Assembly (NCBI RefSeq): GCF_013778455.1
Contig: NZ_JACEHE010000003.1
Coordinates: forward strand, 62,001 to 126,000
DNA length: 64,000 nucleotides
Direction of reading: 5' to 3'
From: Streptomyces himalayensis subsp. himalayensis
GTDB lineage: Bacteria > Actinomycetota > Actinomycetes > Streptomycetales > Streptomycetaceae
The notes under the pieces were generated by a model. The model worked only from the letters and a program-made list of their open reading frames with translations. It had not been told where the DNA came from and ran no database searches. The position numbers were made by a program, and so were the translations under genes. Shown here piece by piece: positions 1-7,648 of the stretch (the first letter of the stretch is position 1; every line of letters starts with the position of its first letter).

Positions 1-996
1 GAGCGCTCCCGAGCCACCGGGCCCGGCGACCGTACGACGATGAGCGGCCCGGAGGGCTGGCTCACGGCACCCGTCGAGTACCAGGGCGAACGCTGGGGCC
101 GTGTGGCCATGCTCCCGGCCGGCACTGACGGGCCGGCCTTCGGGCCGCAGGACATCACCGTCCTGGAGAGGACCGCGATGGCCCTGACCGTCGCTCGCCT
201 CATCCACCCCATGCCCTGGGAACGCACCGCACACCGAAACGCCCTGCGCGACCTGGTCGAACAGCGCCACCGCTCCGCGGAGGACGCCCGCGCCCGCTGC
301 GCCGCTCTGGGCTTGCCGGCGGACCGAAGCCGCTTCGTCGCGATCCTCGTGGACCTGCACCCGGGGGATGAGGGAAGCGAACCCGAGACCCGCCTGTTCC
401 AGGAGCTTCGAACGGCAGGTACTCCGGCCATCGTCGGCGCCCTGGCGCCCGACCGCATCGGCGTCCTGCTGGCCCTGCGCCCCTCCCAGCCCTGGCACCC
501 CATCGCCGAAGGCCTGTACGGCATAGCGCGTGGCATGGCGCCGCAAGCAGTCGTGAGCGTCGGCTCGGAGGTCGCGGACCTCTCCCACATCGCCCGCTCC
601 TTCCGCGAGGCGGAGCGCGTCGCGGAGGCCACCCCGCTGGGCCAGCCACTCCCCCCGGACCGCTCCTTCCACGAGCTGTCCGACATCGGCCTGCGCCGCC
701 TGCTGTACGCCCTCCGGGAGGACACCCGGATCCAGGGGTACGCCGAAAGACAACTCGGCCGTCTCATCGACCACGACAGCCAGCACGGCACCGACCTGCA
801 GACGACCCTGCGCCACTACCTGGAGGCGGCCGGCAACAAGACCACCGCCGCGCGCCGGGGCGGCCTCTCCCGCGAAACCATGTACCAACGCCTGCGCACC
901 ATCGAGCGCCTCCTCGACCGCGACCTCGAATCCGGCGAACAGCGCACCGAACTCCACGTGGCGCTGACGGCTCTGGACGTCCTGCGAGCCCATTGA
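1..996 (+). CDS. PucR-family transcriptional regulator, 5' end outside window
   Basis: The frame is open from the first base, so the gene starts upstream; an internal ATG at 40 is probably not the true start. The visible 331 residues end in a helix-turn-helix of the PucR C-terminal type: a leucine-rich DLQTTLRHYLEAAGNKTTAA stretch, then LSRETMYQRLRTIERLL, close to the end of the protein. The preceding part resembles the GGDEF-like middle domain of the CdaR/PucR group, with SVGSEVADLSHIARSFREAERV. Such regulators usually control catabolic or developmental genes. The ligand cannot be told because the sensor domain lies outside. The next gene converges on it. Confidence 0.85.
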   Translation, partial: ERSRATGPGDRTTMSGPEGWLTAPVEYQGERWGRVAMLPAGTDGPAFGPQDITVLERTAMALTVARLIHPMPWERTAHRNALRDLVEQRHRSAEDARARCAALGLPADRSRFVAILVDLHPGDEGSEPETRLFQELRTAGTPAIVGALAPDRIGVLLALRPSQPWHPIAEGLYGIARGMAPQAVVSVGSEVADLSHIARSFREAERVAEATPLGQPLPPDRSFHELSDIGLRRLLYALREDTRIQGYAERQLGRLIDHDSQHGTDLQTTLRHYLEAAGNKTTAARRGGLSRETMYQRLRTIERLLDRDLESGEQRTELHVALTALDVLRAH

Positions 997-1214
997 CGCA
1001 AAACGGCCTCCGTCCTGCCGTCAGGCGTCGGATTCACGTACATAGCTCCCGGGCCGCCATAGTTCCCGGGCCGCCCGGTGCCACAGCCCGACGACTACGG
1101 CTACACCTTCCCGCCCGGTGGCCCTGGGCTGACGCATTCACAGACGCCCTCGCGGCCACGCGGTCGCCGTATCGACTCCGGATATCGGGCGTGTTCCCAG
1201 GTGAAGTCGCGGGA

Positions 1215-2888
1215 TCATGGTCGTCGGGCCGGCTCCGGGCGGTGGACCCCCCGTGGCCGATAGCCGAGGGTGTCGCAGCGCCCCAGCAGGTCGGCGAGGA
1301 GCCAGACGATGGTCAGCCACATTTCGGTGCCCTGGAGTCCGGGTTCCGGGCCGGGTCCTGTGGCACCGGGGCCGAAGCCGAAGCCTTGGCCGTCCTGCCA
1401 GCGCAGCAGGGTTGCGGCCAGCTGACGTTCGGCCCAGGTGCGTATCTCGGCAGACCGGTAGCTGTCGCCGTTCGTGCTGGTCCCGAGCTGCTGGGTGCAC
1501 AGCCACAAGGGATGCGCCACATCCAGCACGTTGCAGGCGTTCTCCTGCCCGGCGCCGAAGTAGCGGGCGTCTCGTGCGTGGTCCAGGACCGCGTCCACGA
1601 CGCGCTCCGGGTGCGGTACCGGCAGCCCGAACTGGGCGAACGAGCCACGCGTGAGCCGGTAGTAGCCGTTGACCACCTGCAGCCGACCGGCCTCGGGTGA
1701 GGGGGTGCCCCACATGCCCGTCCACGGGTCGGCGTGGGTCAGCAGCCAGCCGAACAGGGCCTCCACGGTCCCGGGTATGACGCCGTTGTCCCCTTGCCGC
1801 AGGTTCCAGTGCGCGGCCGTGGCCCACGAGTCGATCCAGGCGCCGGCACCCCATGCACCGTCCTGCCACGGGAGGTGTTCCAGCCGTGCGACGAGTTGGC
1901 GCGCGGTCATCTCCCGTACGCCGCGCACCGGATGCGGGAAGGATTCGCCCAGCAAGTCGAGGGCGTAGCCGACGGACAGGACGTGGTAGAGCTCGGAACC
2001 CTCGCCGAAGAAGCCGTCGGCGTCGGCGGCAGGCAGTGGGTCGCCGAACTCCGGCACCAGCCCGGTGCGCGGATCCTGGAGGGCGGCCAGCCGCTTGACG
2101 TGCTCGTCGGCGGTCAGTTGCTCGGGGGCGGTTCCCAGCAGCAGGTCGGCGATCTCCACGGCATCGCAGTGCGCACGCACGGTCGGCGCCGCTCCGGGAC
2201 GGTCGACGTAAACGTCGCCGTCCCAGCACAGGGTCAGGAGATCGGCGGCCTGGGCGCGGGCGTCGTCGGCGAACCGGGTCAGGCGGTCTCCGCCGTGGCC
2301 GGGGCGGGCCGCGGCGACCGCCTTGGGTTCCAGGCGGTTGCGAAGGGGCCGGGCCGGGTTCCCTGCGGCCACCGTCCATGCCGGGAGATCCTTGGTGACC
2401 ACTGCCCCGGCTCCGATCACGCAGTGGTCGCCGATGGTCACCCCGTCCATGACGACCACGTGCGAGCCGATCCACACATCGTCGCCGACGGTGATCCCCT
2501 TGCTGGTGAGCGGCTGTTGGAAGACCGGCCGGTCCGGCGCCATGGAGTGGTTGAAGCCGAGCAGCGATGTGTGTGCGCCGATCCGCACGCCGTTGCCCAG
2601 GGTGACATTGCCGCGCACTGTGGTGAACGGGTTCAGCGAGCAGTCCGAACCGGTGGTCAACGTCCCTGTGACGTAGGCGTGTGCGGCGATGTAGGAGTTG
2701 TCGCCGAGTCGCAGCCGGTCCGGGAACACCGCAGCGGACTCGGCCACGTAGCACTGCTCACCGATGTCACTGTCCCCGTCGATCGCCTGCTGCCGCCCCA
2801 GTTGGGCGGCTCGTTGTTCCTCGGTCGCCCCTTCGGCGAAGAGCCAGGGGCAGTGGTCGAAGCGGCGTACGGACTGATCACGATCCAT
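1215..2888 (-). CDS. Hexapeptide-repeat acyltransferase fused to an unidentified helical domain
   Basis: About 557 residues if it starts at ATG 2888; an in-frame ATG at 2942 would add 18 residues without homology-like character. Residues about 35-190 show left-handed beta-helix hexapeptide repeats (IGEQCYV, VTLGNGVRIGAH, ITVGDDVWIGSH, VTIGDHCVIGAGAVV) ending in AAGNPARPL, the usual end of NodL/LacA-type O-acetyltransferases. His114 in GFNHSM is the likely catalytic histidine. About 350 further residues follow, rich in Trp, Gly and His (WQDGAWGAGAWIDSWAT, QENACNVLDVAHPLW), suggestive of an alpha/alpha-toroid but not recognised. Typical acetyltransferases are about 200 residues, so this is a fusion. 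Faces a GH3 relic divergently. Confidence 0.75.
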   Translation of the reverse strand: MDRDQSVRRFDHCPWLFAEGATEEQRAAQLGRQQAIDGDSDIGEQCYVAESAAVFPDRLRLGDNSYIAAHAYVTGTLTTGSDCSLNPFTTVRGNVTLGNGVRIGAHTSLLGFNHSMAPDRPVFQQPLTSKGITVGDDVWIGSHVVVMDGVTIGDHCVIGAGAVVTKDLPAWTVAAGNPARPLRNRLEPKAVAAARPGHGGDRLTRFADDARAQAADLLTLCWDGDVYVDRPGAAPTVRAHCDAVEIADLLLGTAPEQLTADEHVKRLAALQDPRTGLVPEFGDPLPAADADGFFGEGSELYHVLSVGYALDLLGESFPHPVRGVREMTARQLVARLEHLPWQDGAWGAGAWIDSWATAAHWNLRQGDNGVIPGTVEALFGWLLTHADPWTGMWGTPSPEAGRLQVVNGYYRLTRGSFAQFGLPVPHPERVVDAVLDHARDARYFGAGQENACNVLDVAHPLWLCTQQLGTSTNGDSYRSAEIRTWAERQLAATLLRWQDGQGFGFGPGATGPGPEPGLQGTEMWLTIVWLLADLLGRCDTLGYRPRGVHRPEPARRP

Positions 2889-2984
2889 GGGACGGAACGC
2901 TAGGTGGCAGGACACACCAGCGGAAGGGGCGCGGTGCGTCATCCAGGCGCGCCGCGCGATCCGCCACGACCACAGCTCCGCCGA

Positions 2985-3216
2985 ACCGAGTCTCGATGGG
3001 AGGACCGCGCTGCTCTCGGGTCAGGACTTCTGGTGCAGCGAGTCCGCCGAACGGGCGGGGATCCCTTCGCTCGTACTGAGCGACGCTCCGCAACGGTGTC
3101 CGCCGCCGGCGCCAGGATCAACGGCACCTATGCCTCCGAGAGCCATTGGCTGCTCACCCAGGTGCTGCGGGAGGAGTGGGGCTTCGACGGGCTGGTCGTC
3201 TCCGACTGGTCGGTCG
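2985..3216 (+). pseudogene. Decayed GH3 beta-glucosidase-type gene, two fragments
   Basis: Two pieces of a family 3 glycoside hydrolase can be read on the plus strand. One frame gives LDGRTALLSGQDFWCSES followed by RAGIPSLVLSDAP, the N-terminal region of GH3. After a frame change and a deletion, another frame gives INGTYASESHWLLTQVLREE then WGFDGLVVSDWSV, which contains the nucleophile motif VSDW. An intact enzyme would have over 150 residues between these motifs and several hundred after them. There is no continuous frame, so this is a relic. It probably belonged with the neighbouring carbohydrate genes. Confidence 0.75.
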
Positions 3217-3221
3217 GACAT

Positions 3222-3300
3222 CAACCTGAGGCACAGGTCGTCCCCTTGAAGGCCGCCGGTCACAGCAACCGCTGCATTGCGCGCACCCTGAACGGCTGGA
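3222..3300 (+). mobile_element. Scrap of a transposase N-terminal helix-turn-helix
   Basis: Directly after the GH3 relic the frame reads VVPLKAAGHSNRCIARTLNG, which resembles the N-terminal HTH of IS21/ISL3-type transposases. Nothing recognisable of the catalytic domain follows and no terminal inverted repeats were found. It probably marks an old insertion that truncated the GH3 gene. The region to 3579 holds no supported gene. Confidence 0.4.
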
Positions 3301-3579
3301 CCGCTGGTCTGGGGAGTGGCGGCCCAGCCGCCCTGGTCGACGATGGCGCCGGTGTCGTGGTCGGCGCGGCGGGCGGTGGAGGCCAGGCCGAGCCTCGGGG
3401 AGTGCCCGGTCCAGGCGAGCGGCACCCCGGCCCGGACAGTCTTCGGCCGCTGCGAGCCCTGACGGTCCGTGCACCGTTCCCAGCGCCGCCTGTCACGCCT
3501 GGAAGATCCCCAACTCGCTGGTAGTGACACTCACTTGGTGCGACACTGCTGTTCGCGCCAGGTGACGGGGGTGACAGGG

Positions 3580-5571
3580 ATGGCGGAGGAGATACCGGGT
3601 GGCTTCCGGGGCAGGCGGCCGGTGTTGCGGTTCCTGGCGGACGCGCTGCACACCCCGCCCGGCAGTCCGCCGCCACGTCCGCTGCTGATGCTGCTCGGCC
3701 CGCGTGGCACGGGCGCCAGCCAGATGCACGAGTCGGCGCTGGAGTACTTCCGGACGGTGTGCCCGGTGGCGTACCTCAACTTCGAACCGCGCGCGGGCGG
3801 CGGCCAGCTCTCCATGCGCGAGGTGCTCGCCGCGCTCGCGCACCAGCTGCAGTCGGGAAAGCCGCTGGACCCGGTCGCCTTCCCCCGGCTCACCATCGGA
3901 CTGCTCGCCACCGAACACCGCTGGGACCCGCCGACCCGCGACGGCGCCCGGCGACTCGCCCGGGTCGGCATCACCCGGCGGCTGCGCCACCAGATGCCGT
4001 CCCGCAGTCGCGACATCGTCGGCTCGCTCAGCCGTACCGCGATGCAGGTGACGAGCGCCTTCGAGGTGCCGGAGCCGCTCTCGGTGCTCGCCGCCGTGTC
4101 CGAGCACATCCAGGTGTCGCCAGGGCGCCAGCTGAACCTGCTGCAGGAGCGCCGCGGAAGGCAGTGGTACGCCGGCCGGGTGGCAGGCCTGACCGACCCG
4201 GACGACGCGCTGGTCGAACTGAACGCCTGGTGGCACCAGGAGACGGCGGAGCACCGGGCGCGGGTGGAGCGCCTGCTCCTCGAGGCGTTCGTCCACGATC
4301 TGCGGGCGCACGCGCGAGGGCCGCTGCACAACAAGTCGATGCTGGTGCTCCTCGACAACTGCCAGGAGCCGATGGGCCTGGACTTCGTCCGCGCCTGGGC
4401 CCGGGTACGCGAAGCGCTGCCGGAGGACGGTCACGGCAACGACCCGGCGGTGGTCGCCGGCAGTCTGCACGAGTGGCCCGCCGCCTGGGGTCCCAGTCGC
4501 GACGGCGGGCCGGGCCAGGGGGTACGGGTGGTCGCGTCGGACGGGGCCTCACTCGCGGACTGGCTGGGCCACCGGTCGGCGGACGGCGGCGCCGGGTCCT
4601 GGTGGTACGCCGTACGGCTGCGCAATCTGACCAGGGACGACGTCGCCGCCCTCGCCGCGCTCGGGCGTCCGCGCTGGACCCAGGAGGCGGACTGGGCGCA
4701 CAGGCTCACCGGCGGTCTGCCCTGGGCGGTCGCCCAGCTCGCACAGGCACTGCCGGACAGCGAGCGGCCGGTGTCGCCCCGATCGCTGCGCATGCTGCCC
4801 GAGGTGACGGCGGAGCGCGATGCGCCCCGGCTGGTGGATCTCGCGCTCGGCCGGCTCCTGGCCGGCTTCACCGAGCAGGAGGTGCACACGCTGGAGGAGT
4901 GGGCCGCCGCGCACTCCGTGGACGAGGCCCCACAGGTGGTCCCGGAGCCGTCCGGGCCGGTGCCGCGTCCGCTGATCACCCGCCTCCTCGATCGCTGGCT
5001 GGTCCACCACGGCGCCTCGGGTGAGCTGCGGTTCCTGCCGTGGCTGCGGCGGCTGCTGCTGTGGCGCCTGGCCGCGGACGAGGAGCGCTGGCGGCGGGTG
5101 CACACCGCGTTCCACGCGCACGCCGAGCGGCTTCAACGCCCCGCCGACGTGCTCTACCACCGGCTCGCCCTGGCCGAACTGGCCGCGGTGGCCGACTCCC
5201 TGACCGCCCTGCTCACCGGGGATCAGGCACTGCCGCGCCGGGAGTGGGTGGCACTGCTGCAGCGGGTGTGCGCGGCACCGAACCGGCTGGAGCGGCACCC
5301 CGAGCCGGAGCACCATCTGGCCCGGCTCGCCACACCCGGTGCGGCCGGCACCGACGAACTGCGGCGCACGGTCTGCGGGCTGGTGGCGGCCGGCTGGCTG
5401 TGGGCCGACCCGCTCACCGATCCGCGCGGGCGCATGCTTCCCGAACTCGCGGAGCGCTTCAGCCGGCTCGCGGCGTTGCTCGACCGCGACACGTTGCCGC
5501 TGTACGAAGAGGCGGCCCGGTTCCGTGACTGGGTGCCGCCGCAGACCCAGGAGGGGGTGGCGTGGTGGTGA
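3580..5571 (+). CDS. STAND/AAA-like ATPase-domain protein with degenerate Walker A
   Basis: 663 residues from ATG 3580; earlier in-frame starts give a non-homologous-looking leader. It begins with GFRGRRPVLRFLADAL, like the region before the P-loop in STAND proteins, then LLMLLGPRGTGAS at about residues 36-47, where the Walker A lysine is replaced by alanine. A good Walker B-like strand, MLVLLDNCQEP, lies near residue 254. The C-terminal half is helical with LGRLLAGFTEQEVHTLEEWA and RFLPWLRRLLLWRLA, compatible with a winged-helix and helical repeat region. No transmembrane segment. The stop overlaps the next gene's start, so the two proteins are probably made together. Function unknown; possibly a signalling or scaffold protein that has lost ATP hydrolysis. 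Confidence 0.7.
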   Translation: MAEEIPGGFRGRRPVLRFLADALHTPPGSPPPRPLLMLLGPRGTGASQMHESALEYFRTVCPVAYLNFEPRAGGGQLSMREVLAALAHQLQSGKPLDPVAFPRLTIGLLATEHRWDPPTRDGARRLARVGITRRLRHQMPSRSRDIVGSLSRTAMQVTSAFEVPEPLSVLAAVSEHIQVSPGRQLNLLQERRGRQWYAGRVAGLTDPDDALVELNAWWHQETAEHRARVERLLLEAFVHDLRAHARGPLHNKSMLVLLDNCQEPMGLDFVRAWARVREALPEDGHGNDPAVVAGSLHEWPAAWGPSRDGGPGQGVRVVASDGASLADWLGHRSADGGAGSWWYAVRLRNLTRDDVAALAALGRPRWTQEADWAHRLTGGLPWAVAQLAQALPDSERPVSPRSLRMLPEVTAERDAPRLVDLALGRLLAGFTEQEVHTLEEWAAAHSVDEAPQVVPEPSGPVPRPLITRLLDRWLVHHGASGELRFLPWLRRLLLWRLAADEERWRRVHTAFHAHAERLQRPADVLYHRLALAELAAVADSLTALLTGDQALPRREWVALLQRVCAAPNRLERHPEPEHHLARLATPGAAGTDELRRTVCGLVAAGWLWADPLTDPRGRMLPELAERFSRLAALLDRDTLPLYEEAARFRDWVPPQTQEGVAWW

Positions 5572-7091
5572 CCCCACGTCAGGGAACGTATCCCAGCAGA
5601 CCGCGCTGGACGAGACGACGCCTGTACCTCACACTCGGCTGGGCCGCCGTCGCGCTGGTTGTGGCCGCCCTGATCACGGTCGGCCTGGTCTGGTGGCTGA
5701 ACCCGGAACGGCACTGCACCGAGGGCGTGGAGCAGCGCGGCACCCCGGCCGAGTGCGTCGGCGTCCCGGACTCCGGCACCTTCGCCTTCACCGACGATCT
5801 GCGCGACATCACCGCCCGTATCGCCACGGAGAACGCGAACATCACCGCGGAGGACGACAAGACGCCGTACGTCGAGGTGGCGTATCTGACGACGCTCACG
5901 GTCCGCGACGACGACTCCAATTCCGCCGAATCCGTACGCCACGAGCTCCAGGGCGCCTACCTCGCGCAGATGCGGCACAACGCCGCCTACTCCCCCAGGA
6001 TCAAGCTGATTCTCGCCAACCCCGGCAGCCATTCCCGGCACTGGAACTTCACCGTCGAGAAGCTGAAGGCGCGCACCGGTGGTGACCACCCGCTGGTCGC
6101 GGTGGCCGGGATAGGGCCGTCCACCCCGGAGAACAAGAAGGCCGCGCGCGCTCTCTCGAAAGCCGGGCTGGCCCTGGCCGCGTCCACCGCGACCGCCACC
6201 GACATGGTCGCCGAGCGCCTCGTGCGGGTCGCCCCGCCGAATTCCGCACAGGCCCGCGCCGCCGCCTCCTACCTGCACGATGAGGGGTACGACACCGCGG
6301 CCCTGGTCGTCGACAAGGCTTCGGACGACAACCTTTACGCGCGCACCCTCGCCGAGGAATTCGCCCGCGCCTACCCCCGGGGCACCAGGTCCCGGTTGGC
6401 CGAGCGCCGCTACGAATACGACTCGTCCCATGAGAGCTGGGGCAACCAGATGCACTTCCTGGCCGAGGCCCTGTGCGATGAGCGCCCCGAGGTGGTCTAC
6501 TTCGCCGGACGCGGCAAACAGCTCGGCCGCTTCCTCACCGAACTCGCCGACCGTCCCTGCCGGGGCCAGCAGGACGACGCCTGGCAGAACGTCACGGTCA
6601 TGACCGGCGACGACACCAGCAACCTCTCCAGCGCGCAGCTTGCCGAGTCCGCCGACAAGGGCGTCCGCCTGCTGTTCACCGGCCTCGCCCACCCCCGCAT
6701 GTGGGACGACCGCGACGACATCCCCGACCCCGCCCGCGAGTTCGCCCCTGGCGGCCGCATGGCCGAGTGGTTCCCGTCCGACACCCACGACGACGGCCAG
6801 GCCATGGTCGCCCACGACTCCGTCGCCGTCATCGGCAAAGCCCTGCAGATGGCACGCGGCGAGAACGGCTCCGGCGACCCCCGCCCGGACGGCAAGGCTG
6901 TGGCCGCCATGTTCCAGGTCATGATCTCCCAGAAGGCGCACGGCGCCGGCGGCTATCTCTCCTTCACCGAGAAGGGCACCGTGGTCGACCACGGCATCCC
7001 CATCCTCGAACTGGTCCGCCGTGAAGGAAAATCCGGGGGCGACGAAGATCAGCTACAGGGGACGGCACGGCTGCGGAAGGTGGTGTGGTGA
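5568..7091 (+). CDS. Membrane-anchored periplasmic-binding-fold (type 1 receptor-like) protein
   Basis: 507 residues from GTG 5568, overlapping the upstream stop by four bases (GTGA) with a G-rich ribosome site before it. One transmembrane helix at about residues 20-42 (YLTLGWAAVALVVAALITV) follows a basic N terminus, so the rest is outside the cell. The exported part resembles Leu/Ile/Val-type receptors: ARHELQGAYLAQ-like segment, VAVAGIGPSTPENKKAARAL, a central GYDTAALVVDKASDDNLYA and PEVVYFAGRGKQLGRFL. There is no lipobox and no permease or transport ATPase beside it, so it looks like a sensor rather than a transporter subunit. The coupled upstream ATPase-like protein is the likely partner. 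Confidence 0.75.
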   Translation: MTPRQGTYPSRPRWTRRRLYLTLGWAAVALVVAALITVGLVWWLNPERHCTEGVEQRGTPAECVGVPDSGTFAFTDDLRDITARIATENANITAEDDKTPYVEVAYLTTLTVRDDDSNSAESVRHELQGAYLAQMRHNAAYSPRIKLILANPGSHSRHWNFTVEKLKARTGGDHPLVAVAGIGPSTPENKKAARALSKAGLALAASTATATDMVAERLVRVAPPNSAQARAAASYLHDEGYDTAALVVDKASDDNLYARTLAEEFARAYPRGTRSRLAERRYEYDSSHESWGNQMHFLAEALCDERPEVVYFAGRGKQLGRFLTELADRPCRGQQDDAWQNVTVMTGDDTSNLSSAQLAESADKGVRLLFTGLAHPRMWDDRDDIPDPAREFAPGGRMAEWFPSDTHDDGQAMVAHDSVAVIGKALQMARGENGSGDPRPDGKAVAAMFQVMISQKAHGAGGYLSFTEKGTVVDHGIPILELVRREGKSGGDEDQLQGTARLRKVVW

Positions 7092-7608
7092 CGGCGGGCC
7101 CAGAGCTTCGCCATCCCCGTAGCCGGACAGACCGCACCGAGCGGCCGGCGTCCCGGCGCTACGGGTCGGCAGAGTCCGAAACATGGAGGGACAGCGTGAT
7201 CGAAGTGAGCTGCGCTCTTCCCGTGAACGACGGCAGCGGCCCGGACCTCACCGGGCGCCGCCGTGCCGTCGGCCGCTTCCGTCTGGTGGTCGAGGGCGGC
7301 CGACGGCACGGGGCGTTCGGGTGGTCGAGAGTGACGGTGCTCAGGCGGGCTTTTCTTCCTGGTTGGTGATGAAGTCGGCCGGCGCCTCGGGGCTCCAGAT
7401 GGCGGGCGGGCAGTCCCAGTCGTTCGGCTGCCACAGCGGCACCGGGTCCCCGGGTCCGGGCACGGGGGTGCGGGCGGGACCGCGCGTCCCCTCGCGGAGC
7501 AGGCGTGAGCCACACACCGAGGAGGTGACGCCCGCGCAGCCGTGCTCATCGTTGCGCGGCTGAGGCAGTCCGCGTGAGCCCGTTGTCGGCGACGGACAAC
7601 CAGCTGAG
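7092..7608. other. Intergenic stretch without a confident gene
   Basis: About 500 bases between the binding-fold gene and the terminator of the secreted hydrolase. The only coding-like piece is the short minus-strand frame ending at 7341, listed separately. No IS ends, tRNA or convincing promoter were seen. Confidence 0.6.
7341..7517 (-). CDS. Possible short ORF or 3' gene remnant
   Basis: A minus-strand frame of up to 58 residues (GTG 7517) ends with a composition unlike random frames: PLWQPNDWDCPPAIWSPEAP followed by ADFITNQEEKPA and a stop. The tryptophan-rich, balanced composition suggests the true C terminus of some protein. No ribosome site precedes the GTG, and the upstream frame is unconvincing, so a truncated remnant is as likely as a small gene. 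Product not recognised. Confidence 0.3.
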   Translation of the reverse strand: MCGSRLLREGTRGPARTPVPGPGDPVPLWQPNDWDCPPAIWSPEAPADFITNQEEKPA

Positions 7609-7640
7609 TTGGGGTGAGCCGACGAGCCGGCTCACCCCAA
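7609..7640 (-). terminator. Perfect 12-bp hairpin downstream of the secreted hydrolase
   Basis: TTGGGGTGAGCC, an 8-base loop (GACGAGCC), then GGCTCACCCCAA. It starts nine bases past the stop of the minus-strand gene ending at 7649. A strong GC hairpin without a long T tract, as is usual for streptomycete terminators. Confidence 0.8.
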
Positions 7641-7648
7641 GCCACGGA

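Noticed and set aside
1138..2903. Long open frames antisense or out of frame to the acyltransferase (389-538 residues)
   Set aside because: They are Arg/Pro/Gly-rich shadows produced by high third-position GC; no motifs.
3290..3469. CaiB/BaiF-like C-terminal fragment on the minus strand (AGVPLAWTGHSPRLG)
   Set aside because: The resemblance is weak and no second motif supports it.
7049..7645. 198-residue minus-strand frame before the secreted hydrolase terminator
   Set aside because: Runs through the terminator hairpin, Arg/Pro-rich, no ribosome site.
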